This document shows positions 22,471 to 32,627 of a DNA stretch of 64,000 bases, one piece after another (the stretch's first letter is position 1; the number at the start of each line of letters is the position of its first letter). The translations under genes and the position numbers were made by a program. The DNA is from Moniliophthora roreri. Its lineage: Eukaryota > Basidiomycota > Agaricomycetes > Agaricales > Marasmiaceae. Location of the stretch: contig LATX02000208.1 of NCBI GenBank assembly GCA_001466705.2, positions 186,001 to 250,000 on the forward strand. Reading direction: 5' to 3'. Under the pieces are notes generated by a model. The model saw nothing but the letters and a program-made list of their open reading frames with translations. It was not told the origin of the DNA and searched no databases.

Positions 22471-25400
22471 ATGTTTTCTATTGATTACAGTTTATATACA
22501 GTTATTACCAGCTCTTCTATATAGTACATTTTATTTACACTTTAGAATGAATTAAATTACTATTTACCTGCAATCAGTTTGTGCTACCCAACTTCCTAAT
22601 GTTAGTACTTGAATCTATGTAATGTTTTTTTTTCATATCATATGGGTAAGCACCAATCCATAGAATATGTTCCTGATGGTATGATAAGGTGTATGTTGAA
22701 TAGAACCATCTGCCACAATGTAGATAGGCTTATCAAACAGGCAATAATTATTCTGACAAGAATAACTGACAAAGCTAAGTGTTACATTGCTTGTCTGACT
22801 CTGACTACAATGACTAACTCTTCTATCAAGACTAAGTCTCAACAGTTAAGTTGAAGGTTCAAGTTTGAGTGAGTTCAGATGGTTCGATAATATGGCAAAC
22901 TTAGAAAAGACCCAATTTTATTTGTTTTACATTACTTTTGAACCAGAACACTTTAATATGACACAAGATAATGGGTAATAAGGACTAGAGTGAGCCCAGT
23001 CTACTAGTTATTGCCTTAGAGAAGCTATGGTGCATTGGAAAGTATGAAGAGCTATATGATATGCTATACAGAGGTATCTAAGCTGTACTTTCTGACATAT
23101 CTATGTATTAGATCTAAAGCAGATCACTCCTGAAACCTGTAGAGAACCTAACTATGACCAAATGAACACATTGGCTAGTTAACCAAGCTCTCAAAAGTGC
23201 TATCAATAGGAATTTTGTTTTATTCAAACTTTCTGTGACATCTGCAAAATGCAACATGCAGTCAAATAGTACAGAGGTACTTAGGAGAGACATCAAAACA
23301 GAAAGACAACTTAGAACAGGAATGATCAAAGAATGATTATTCTCTGAAGTCAATATATGGATCAAAGTCAAAGCAGATGATCTCTTAATAGAGAGTTCAA
23401 AAGCAATGAGACTATATGAAAATAACATAACTATGTATGAAGTAACCTTGAAAGTGGGAAAACTACTTTTGCAGGACTATTGCTACATAATAGATAGATA
23501 CAATGAAACATATGAAGAATATCTAATGCATAAGAAGTTCTAACTAAGACTGATAATGCATTGTCAAAGGAGATAGGAACAGTAACAGTGTGTTCTGACC
23601 TCAGAAACTTTGGCATCTAGGTCTCTGCCAATGTGTGAATGCTAGAAAGAGAAATGCTGTAAGAAAACAGAATGGATACACCCATCTGCTTGTAGATACC
23701 TGAGTTAGAAAAGAGAAAATACAAATTATAGAGTCCAGACCACCTGGAGAAGTAGATATCTGTGTGGATATGGTTGAATACCCTAGTGGCCAGACTCTGT
23801 GACACCTGAATATTCCCTCTTTTAGCATCTCAGTCACTTGTTTATTATTTTCTGAATTATCAGACATTATTTATATTTTTCTGTAGATATATTCTGTGGA
23901 CTGTATATAAGGACAGCTAGATATTTATATATACTCAAGTAACTCTACCCCCTCTGATTGTGAATACATGAAGAGTTTGTTTGGTGTATAATTGTGTGTG
24001 CCATTCCAGTTTTGCTTCCTCACTTCAGGCCCTAGAGATTGGTCCTGAGTGACTCCAGAGAGATAGACATCTGATAATGAACTTGCATTGTAAGAGACAA
24101 AGAGTAACATCTTTAGTGCATTTGGCACTTTTCTAAGAGAGACTTTACACCAAGAAGGAGCCTTGGGGCACTTGGAGTATGGCCTGTGTGTGTATCAGGT
24201 TGTGACACACTTAGAGTCTTAGCAAGGGGTGTGCCTGCACTGAGCTCTTTGTAGAAATTGGTCTAAGACCTTTTCTAGTACACTGTGTGCTGTAGTTGTC
24301 TTGAAGAAGTCTTGAACTCCATAGGGTCAGACTATATTGGCTATTGAGTCTTTGTATGGGACTGTAGCTCTTGTGTTTGTGCTTTGTGCACTATGTTCTT
24401 TATGTTTTGTGTGTGTGTTTGTGAAATAAACCTATTTTAAACCCATCTATACTCCTTTGGAGGTGAACACTTCAAATTAGAACACTTCAATAAGAGAGAA
24501 TCAACCTAGCTAAGAGTTTTGCTGGCATTCTAAGTGTGGCAACTCTGATCATGTCAATCCACACTTGCACAACAAACTGAGTTAGACTGTTGGAGGTTAT
24601 CTTTTGGGTAGTTTTCCACTAGTCTTATCTTAGACTAATTATCAAGGTTTGTTGAGTAAGACAAGATATATTTAACCAGGTCAAGCTGAGGAGCTCAACT
24701 GTAGTCAACTGTGCTTAAACACATCTGAGCAAGTAAACATAGAATACTGTAGAATATTGAAGAATGAAGTATTACTAATGGTGGAAGGTGATAGAACATG
24801 ATGGAAATAAGATGAATAAGTGTAGAAGTTGAAAGAATAATGTGGAACTAGTATTACATAAGTGAGATGGGAAAAAGGGGCTGGGAAGGTGGATGTGTCT
24901 GATGTAAGTGAGAAGCATAGGATGGTATTATGGGAAAAGTATTGTCTGAAGAAAAACTGTAACATTACCCCCTCTCTATTGTTGATATACCAACATTGAC
25001 CAAGTTCTATCAGTTAACACAACCTCATGTGGTGGATGTGACCTGTGCCCCATGTGCATGAACTCATATTGTCCTTCCTCTTCAATGTGTACCTTACTGT
25101 TCTCCATTTCCATAGAGATCAAGGCTGTCATCCCAGTCATTCTAGTGGCTATCATTGTCAAAAGACCATGCACACTTGGTATGGACTCCTCTAGTAGCTT
25201 GAGTCAACCTTTATCAGAGACAGCAATCCTCAGGTAGATGCCCAGGACTAGCATTCCCACAGACCTTGCAAGTGTACATTGGACATTCCTTGCTGCTGTG
25301 GTTCTCCAGTCTGCACACAGGGCATAAATGAAGTTGTACACTTTGTTGGTCATGTCCCTGGGTTCTTGTGTCAGATTCTTGGATTGCTCATTTGATAGTG

Positions 25401-25640
25401 CTTGTCCTGGGTCTTCTTTGGTGTTGCTGAGGTCACTGTCATCCCATACCAATTGTTGGAGTGGACTCTAGGGGTTGTTCATCAGAGGTAAGGGGGGAGA
25501 AGGCTGCAAGAGTGTCTGAGGGGTTGAAAGGTACTATGTTGTCAGGGAGGTTGTTGGATGCATGTGATACTCCAGAAGTGGAGATACAGGTGTAGTATAT
25601 GGTTCCTTCTGAGGAGTCATGGGGTCTGAGGGTGGGTCCT
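22471..25640. other. Transposon-like debris, no gene
   Basis: Short frames on both strands are interrupted by stops. At 23905-24430 a TATATAAGG-like site is followed at some distance by AATAAA (about 24425), which could be an LTR-type promoter/poly(A) arrangement, but no paired LTR was seen. Minus-strand frames at 25204-25663 read as protein-like yet match nothing I know. Confidence 0.35.
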
Positions 25641-26369
25641 CGATCCGCGTCTTCCGTGTTCATTGCCTGATCCTGCAGGTGAAACTATAAAAGTTCACCA
25701 TCCGGAGGAACATCATACTTGGTCGTTTCTTTGAGGGATCCAATGAGGCGGTAGCTAGAAGGGTTGCCAGTATGATTTTTCCCCCTCTTTTAGTCGCTTG
25801 TTGACAAAGATCTTGCCTTTAACAGCTTACAGTTCACCAGTACGGTCATCGAAAAATCATTTTTTAGACAATTGTCTCGGTTTTAATCGAGGAGTCGGAG
25901 AATTATCGTGTCAGGGTAGAGTTTACCGTGAAACAGCTGTCGATATTGGAAGGCCGTGCTGGTGCGTTTTATCCCATGTTGGTTCGGAATTAAGGCTGAC
26001 GCAGTTTTCTGTATTAGCCAAAGCCCGAGGAGCTCCGCCATGCTCTATTCGTGCTTCCCAAAGGAATACATCGTACATATTGCGGGACAGCAAAACCAGA
26101 AGCGGATCCAAGCTCACTGACGCATCCGGCGTGCTGAATCCGATTGGGACTGAAGCCATGCCGTATCATAAGGACTCTTCATCGTTGCTCAGCACTTCTG
26201 CGGTTTATTTCAGACTCTTCTGCGTGTCAAGTGATTCCATGTTCGCCTGGAAGAAGTGACAAAACTATCATCGGCACTGTAGGTCTTCAGGGGTGACTCG
26301 AAGAAGGACTCGGAATGGAAGGCAACCTTTCGAGGCGAGTAATCGTTGAGCCTGTTACCAAATGCCCTT
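25641..26369. other. Intergenic after the CpG-poor block
   Basis: Overlapping frames of 153 (plus) and 78 (minus) residues occupy 25798-26259. Neither shows a recognisable domain or splice structure, so neither is called. Confidence 0.3.
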
Positions 26370-26399
26370 CTAATTGCATTTTTCGTTTAGCACGAAGCT

Positions 26400-26946
26400 G
26401 TTGAGAAAGCAAGCGCCCACACCAAATAAGGGATTCAATACAAGCGACCTCGTGCCCGGTGACATCACCTTCTCTTTTTTTGACCACCACCAGCTCCCCT
26501 CAGCATTGTAGGTACTTCGCGCTACCTTGCAATACGATGTTTTTGAAGCTTTCCTCCCAGGATTGCCGCCGTACATCCCTAATACCAGCCTTAAAAAGCA
26601 GAAGGCACAATGGGAGATCTTGGTATGGGTATTGCGTACCTTTGCAGTTGCTGCTGTACGTGCATATTTCCTTTTACTCTGCATTTGAGAGGCTAACGTT
26701 TTACTACATATCCCAGTCTGTTGCAAAGACGATCCTGGTCCTGAAGGCAATCAGATCAGCAATACCAAGCCAGACCCTCGCGAACGACTTGTTGACGAAG
26801 AATTCATGAAGAGGGACTATAAACGGGACAAGGATGGTCATATACGGGTACAGCCGAGCACGTCGTCCGAGATGATGCCTCCGAGAGCAGGTTCTGGTTC
26901 GCAGGTGGTCATGACGGGGAATGTTATTGGGCCAGGAGTTGGATAG
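26400..26946 (+). pseudogene. 3' fragment of an unidentified gene
   Basis: Three stretches separated by plausible GT-AG introns read DVFEAFLPGLPPYIPN, then LKKQKAQWEIL, then DPRERLVDEEFMKRDYKRD to SQVVMTGNVIGPGVG with TAG at 26944-26946. The last 60 bp recur around 31060-31110, at the start of the next cassette copy, which marks it as part of the duplicated segment. No start is visible and no family is recognised. Confidence 0.35.
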
Positions 26947-27398
26947 CGTTATTCGAAGCCTGTGCGAATGTGCTCTAGGAAAGTGGAGCATGCTGCAGGA
27001 TGGATATTAGTCTTATTACACAGTTAAGCTCATTGCATCACGGAACTTCGATTACATATGTATGTATGTATTCGCGAAGTAACGCAACGGACGGTGCGCT
27101 TGCAGAGACGCGAAATGTGACGCGGGGGTCACGCAGAGTGACTTCGAAGAAAAGCCGCCTTTCGGCATTTTCAACTTTGCCTTCTGCCTGCCATGTCGCT
27201 TGCACTGTGCCACATCACCAATGTCAGTTCTGCCGGTACACCAGGCATTTGACTAGGCTGGAATACAGGCTGTGTCACTGCAACAGGATAGGGAATGGGG
27301 AATGTAGCATGCACAGTCAAAAGTCGACGTAAGCTGTCTCTGAACTGGCTTTTTTCATTAACATTCACAAAAAACAATCATTTCCAGAATACATCGAA

Positions 27399-27650
27399 AC
27401 TATCAAACCCGATGGAGCGCAGCGCAACCCTCGAGCGGTACCGAGATGGGCCTAAAGACGACCAAACTGTGCTACTATTCCTCACCAAGCTTGAATTGAT
27501 AACCTCACTACATACCGCGCTATGTAAACACCTCGCACCAATGTCGACTATATCGCGCCTAACGGCCGCTCATCCATCTGAGGCAAGGATATTTTGCTTT
27601 AACTTTCCGGGAAGCTGAGCATCGGAGAGAAGGCTGCGACTTTTTTCTTT
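27399..27650 (+). pseudogene. FAD monooxygenase remnant 1
   Basis: A frame starting MERSATLERYRDGPKDDQTV continues into LHTALCKHLAPMSTIS, which aligns with YHALRKYLPPTSTIS of the intact gene at 35709. After an internal loss it resumes near the GKLLGRLNTGEKA region (GKLSIGEKA-like, out of frame). The FAD-binding GxGxxG start and everything after are missing. Confidence 0.6.
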
Positions 27651-28093
27651 GGGACAGAGGGCTGCATGTGTGGCATCAATATCATAGGTGTCCAGCTAAA
27701 TGCTAGGGAGCCTGCGCAGATTGGACATCATTCACGATCTTGATGCCCAATCATTTCGCTTTAGCAAGGATCACATATATATTTTAAATGTTCGACAACG
27801 GAACGCGGCAACATTGTAGTCGTGGCGACAGCAATATGGATGATGATGATAGGTCACAGCGGGACTATCAGAAGGCGAACTGAACTCGCCGTGAGCTAAG
27901 ATGGGCTCCTTCAATCAATCACTGTACAGCAGCCGCATCAATATCATGTGGTGAGCTTTGTTCCTATATACACCTTTATCTGTTCTGAAGGCCGCACCAT
28001 CCAAATCTCTGGTAACTATTCGAACTGTAGGAATGTGAAGAAGTAATGGAATAACGATCAATCAGATTGTCGCTACGAACGTCACTGAACTAT

Positions 28094-28100
28094 TATAAAA
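28094..28100 (+). promoter_or_regulatory. TATA-like box of GH76 copy B
   Basis: TATAAAA lies 41-47 bp upstream of the ATG at 28141. The paralogue C has CTATAAAGG at the same relative place (about 32580) before its ATG at 32628, so the element is conserved between the duplicates. Confidence 0.45.
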
Positions 28101-28140
28101 GCTGCCAGGCAAGAACACGGTATTCAATTGGTCTATTTCT

Positions 28141-30536
28141 ATGCCTTCGGATTCACCTTTACGCCTTGGCGATAGAGTCGCCATTGCGGTACGGACATCG
28201 AGCTGTTCCTGTGAGCACAAAAAACCGACTAACGATCACTTTCAGAAAGTTGTATTACGATGGTGTCTGCTCTCCTTGGTCTCTTGCAGGGTAGCTGGTC
28301 AAATGGCGGTACCACAGTCATGGACAGTACGTGTACCAAAGATTTTGTGTTCTCTTCGTCTGCTCACAACTTGACAACGCAGAAAACGACAGTCAACTCT
28401 ACTCGACAGCAACGAATCGATATTGCAAGCGCCGCTCTGGATATGGTCTGGGACCGCGGGTTCGGAGCAGGTCTGTCGGAACACACTCACAAGGGAAGGC
28501 TGTAGTGCTGAATGTTTTAGGCGACGATGTGGCGTCGTTCTACTCACAGCTAGCCGAGTTTGACATCATGGCAAATCAGACCAAGTACGAAGCTCGGGTA
28601 AATTCCTACTTTTTGAATGGACCTCCCTGTGACAAAGATCAGTGCGTACTGCTTTCAGTAGAATTAACCCACACTGGAGCTAATCGGGCATGAACAGGGT
28701 TGCGTTACACATCGTTCTCTTTTACTCAGATTCTGATGACTTTCTTCCCTACCGCCACAGATACCATGTTACAAGTATGTGCTTAACGTGCCCACCCTCT
28801 CCAGAATTGGCGTTGATTGTCCCTTCAGCATGAACGGCTACGCCGCTACTCGAGCCTATGCTGCCTACAAAAATGAGCAAGTTCTTGACTATGCTGTGCG
28901 AGCTTGGGAATTCGAAAAGAATTACACTCTTTTAGACTCTGAACTCGTCCCCCCACCATTTCAGAACTCTGACGTAGAAGAGGCGTTCAATACTCGCAAT
29001 CAATGTGAAGATCGTGAGTAATCTATAATTTCTTACGCTGTAGCTTGACGAATTTGCCTTCCGCTAGGGGTCAGTCTAGCTGGGGGATTGATGGCAAGTC
29101 TCTTCCACTCGTGTGTGTCCCTTGGCTCTGAACAGAATTTGGCAAGTTTTATCCAAGAGCTGATATGGTAACATCGGATAATGGGTGAGAACAGTGTCTG
29201 AGCTTATATTAGCTGACAAAAGCCTCACATACCACTGTATATGTGGCATAGGCGATTCCTAAGGTAATGCTTTTAATATCTCTCATCTCTATCTCCGATT
29301 CAATTCACCAACAGGCTCTCTGGTTTACTAGCGGAGGTCACGCAGAACAACACATACATCGAAACTGCTCAGAAATCGGCCGATTTCATGCTTTCGCAGT
29401 CATACAACGATGAGTCGCTTCTTCGATGGCAGACAACGATAAACATGAGCAATCCGTGTCAAATTGTAACGAAGGAAGAGGTTGACCCTTGGAATGCAGG
29501 CTATGCTATTGCAGGGCTTGCAATTCTATCATCGGTCTCACCCGGGAACGAGACTATCAAGCAGAGGTATCTGGCGACTCACTCTTTCAGGTCTGCATTT
29601 GGCTGACTGGACAATATACAGACTCAAAAACACCGTCTTTGCCGCAACAAGCTCTTCAATGTGGCATGATGGTCGGGGAGTGATGACTATTGGCTGTGGG
29701 TCCCCGCTTTTGAATCCAACCCTATGATCATCAGTTCTTACCGGAGGACTTGATTCTAGCAAATAAGGCTGGGGATGCAGATCTGCTTTTCGGCCTGTTC
29801 ACAGCTTATGCTCGCGAGTCGGCAGATTCTGCGCTGTCGTCCTATCTTCAGAGCTACATTGCTAATCAGGTAACTTTCCATTCTCCTGATGATCGGTTCC
29901 ACGAACGCTGACATTTGGAAGTACAATGCAGTTCTTGATCAAGCAACTGTAAATGGTACAAATATCTACGGAAATGCCTAGGTTGGCCCTCCCTCCACTC
30001 AGTACTCCGCCGGGAATCAGATTAGGGCAGCTCGCGTATTAGTTGCTGGAATTGGCATTCCGTCTGCTGCTGCCGAAACCACGTCGCCGCCGCCGCCGCC
30101 GTCTAGTAGTCCCAGCAGTCCTAGTAGTCGAAAATCGCCACCTGTGGGTGGGATAGTGGGAGGTGTCCTCGGTGGAGTCCTTTTGATAGCCCTGGTTGGA
30201 GCATCCATATACATTATTCGTCGTCGTCGCCAGCTATCTCGTTCTGGAGAATCTATTGCACCCTTTCATGAGTCTTTATCAGACCAAGGACAAACAAGGA
30301 CCAACTCGACCGTTGAAGCCACTGTTACCTGGCGGACCGAGAAGAGTCGATCTTCTAGGAATGAACTATCCAGGGAATCCCGCTCGATTCCGTCCCAGTC
30401 GATTTCTGTTCCGTCACAATCCTCCAGAAATGAGATGACCACGGAAGAACTGGTTCAAATGTTGAATCAGAGACTACAACCGGAACGCTGGAACGAGAGC
30501 GAATCACCTCCGTCATATGCTCCGGGGGCGAGATAA
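28141..30536 (+). pseudogene. GH76-like membrane protein, copy B (disabled)
   Basis: Exon by exon this matches copy C: signal segment VVLRWCLLSLVSCRVAGQM, QQRIDIASAALDMVWDRG, MNGYAATRAYAAYKNEQV, VDPWNAGYAIAGLAILSS, membrane span GGIVGGVLGGVLLIALVGAS, RRRR and tail EELVQMLNQRLQPERW with PPSY. Two lesions separate it from copy C. An extra T at about 29598-29600 (CTGCATTTGG versus CTGCATTGG) shifts the frame. In addition TGG has become TAG at 29979-29981 in what is GSAWVGPPS in copy C. Either would remove the membrane anchor and tail. One intron uses a GC donor (GCAAGT near 29094) as in copy C. Confidence 0.75.
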
Positions 30537-30599
30537 GGTGTGATTATTAGTTGTCAAATATACATCACTTTGGCTGATATCCTGGATATAGGTCGAATA

Positions 30600-31574
30600 G
30601 GCGGCGTATAGAGGTGGCTGTGAATTTCAGGCGCAAAATGTAAACAAGTGGCACTGGGCAGGCAACCAGCAATGTATGCTTTGTGTGTCTCTATAATTCT
30701 TTGGTCCTCTTTCATTCCCCGAGAGCGTTTGGAACACTATCGAAATCACGAAGTTACTGCGAACAAAGGACCCTCTGGGTGCGAAGGGAAGGATGACACT
30801 GAGTCATGAACGATATGACTAACACCATTACCGTAGGAGGCGATATTGCTTCACGGGGCATTCATACCTCGAGGTAAGCTTTCGTTAGGGATATACATTT
30901 ATGCCTCCTCCTTTCAGTACGAGACTCAAACTTCGCCTGTGCCCAATAAGCGGTTCAATAAGAACGATATTAATCGCACCTTTCCTTCCGACCAATGACC
31001 TCCACGCCCTCCGAGACTCAGAGGATACTTCCCAAAGCAGGTTCTTGTTCGAATTCTCGAACGTGGTCATGACGGGGAGTGTTATTGAGTCGGGAGTTAG
31101 ATAGCGTTATTCGAGCCTCCGGGTCTTGTTCATTACGTATCTGTGTAGAAATTCGAAATGTGACGCGTTGGATCACACAAAGTGACTTCGCCTTTCGGCA
31201 TTTTCAATTTACCTTCTGCCTGCCATGTCGCCTGCACCTACCCTTTCTGCCGGTACTGATCCAAAAATTTATTTGCATCAGGACTAAGGAACCTAGGCCT
31301 ACTAGTACCCTGAGTATCCACATTATTCGCTGGTCATCGGCTAAAGCATTCTCATGCACTAGGGCAACCACAGGAACACAAGCTGCGTCAATAGAGTCTC
31401 TTACACCCGATGCCTCAGTGCTATGTTTCGATTTACTAGCGCTCTATTCTGGTAGATGGAACACGCAGTAGGGCAACCACCCGATAGGGAATGGGAGATG
31501 TATTATGCACAGTCGAGGGTCGACGTGAGTTGTCCTTCGATTGGCTTTCATTCACAAATAGTTATTGAAGTAAT
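30600..31574. other. Duplicated intergenic segment
   Basis: No intact gene is present. Around 30930-31120 it repeats the end of the fragment at 26760-26970, and 31140-31250 repeats 27105-27240. This supports a duplication breakpoint near 30900-31040. Confidence 0.45.
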
Positions 31575-31872
31575 GAACCCCGTGGAGCGCAGCGCAAGCC
31601 TTGAGCAGTACAGAAATGGACCTAAAGACGATCAAACCATGATACTATTCCTCCGAGCTCAACATGAAGATCGCTATCATAGTGGAATCAATGTCCTCAC
31701 CATGTACCACGCTCTTTGTAACAATCTCCCATTAACATCGACTATATCACACCCAACGGCCAACACGCTCACCCATCTGAGACAAGAATATCCTTGCTTT
31801 AACCTCGGGAAGCTGAGCATCGGAAAGAAGGCTCGATATCGCTTTGGCTCGGTGACGGTTTCACGAGCATGA
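31575..31872 (+). pseudogene. FAD monooxygenase remnant 2
   Basis: The frame begins MNPVERSASLEQYRNGPKDD, almost as in remnant 1. It continues to YHALCNNLPLTSTIS and GKLSIGKKARYRFGSVTVSR, aligning with two separated parts of the intact enzyme (YHALRKYLPPTSTIS and NTGEKARYGFGSVMVPRA). About 70 residues between them are missing, as is the Rossmann start. The same gap in remnants 1 and 2 shows that the deletion preceded the duplication. Confidence 0.6.
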
Positions 31873-32627
31873 TAATTTAATTATCGGCGCCGGTGAGTGC
31901 TTGGATATGGAAGCCGAATGCGCGGCATCTATATTATATTCAGCTGAACACTAGTGATCAAGTACGGTATTGCACAGGATGTCCATCAGCAGGATTGTGT
32001 ATCCAAATACACGTTTGTTCTGTCGTTAACAGCAACATGTTCCGCGGTTTACTCGGGGCAGCGGAGTAACGTCCACCGGATATCGAGTTTTTGCCAAGTT
32101 TTTGCACTCCCAGCCACATCAGCGCATCAGTACAGCTGCTGCTGAACTGTGCTCAGGACAACTCTTAGGGATCAGGACAAAAACCTCTGTGAACGAACAG
32201 GTAGTGAGAAAATGAAAGTTTCGGCATAAAAGTGATGTCATTTGGCGGACTTCACTGGCTTTACTTTCCGTCACCCTGAGTAAGCGGTTATGGGAAGCGA
32301 ACGGGATCCGCCAAGAATCCGCATCGTTATGGACGCACAGCACCTGTGCCGTATCATGTTGAGAAGTACGGTGAGCACTTTGCTATATACTGCGAAACAC
32401 TGCAGATTGGCTCAATTTCTCATAGTCGCAAAATTTTGTCAACTGCAAACTTTTCATCTGGTCTGAAGCCGTATCATCCAAATTCCTAGTAACGACTCGA
32501 ATTGTAAGAATATGATCAAGTGGCGTAACTAGGATCAATCGAACCCGAACCAGATCATCATTGCGAGCGCTGTTGAGCTGCTATAAAGGCTGCCAGGCAA
32601 GAACACGGGTTCACTAGATCTATCACC
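31873..32627. other. Promoter-side segment of GH76 copy C
   Basis: No gene is supported. The last 150 bp match the equivalent region upstream of copy B, including the TATA-like site near 32580. Confidence 0.4.

Larger units (their letters stand above)
17590..25640. repeat. AT-rich, CpG-poor relic block
   Basis: From about 17590 to 25640 the CG dinucleotide becomes strikingly rare by eye while TG and CA are common. Both edges are sharp, with ordinary sequence outside. Inside are decayed coding relics, many stops and few long ORFs. This is the expected footprint of long-term cytosine methylation followed by deamination, or a RIP-like process, as known for transposons in basidiomycetes. I did not count dinucleotides. 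Confidence 0.7.

Noticed and set aside
23880..24480. Possible LTR (TATATAAGG ... AATAAA)
   Set aside because: No second copy of the stretch, no primer-binding site and no integrase or reverse-transcriptase motif were found around it.
25798..26259. 153-residue plus ORF at the edge of the CpG-poor block
   Set aside because: No family, no promoter or splice signals, and an equally open antisense frame overlaps it.
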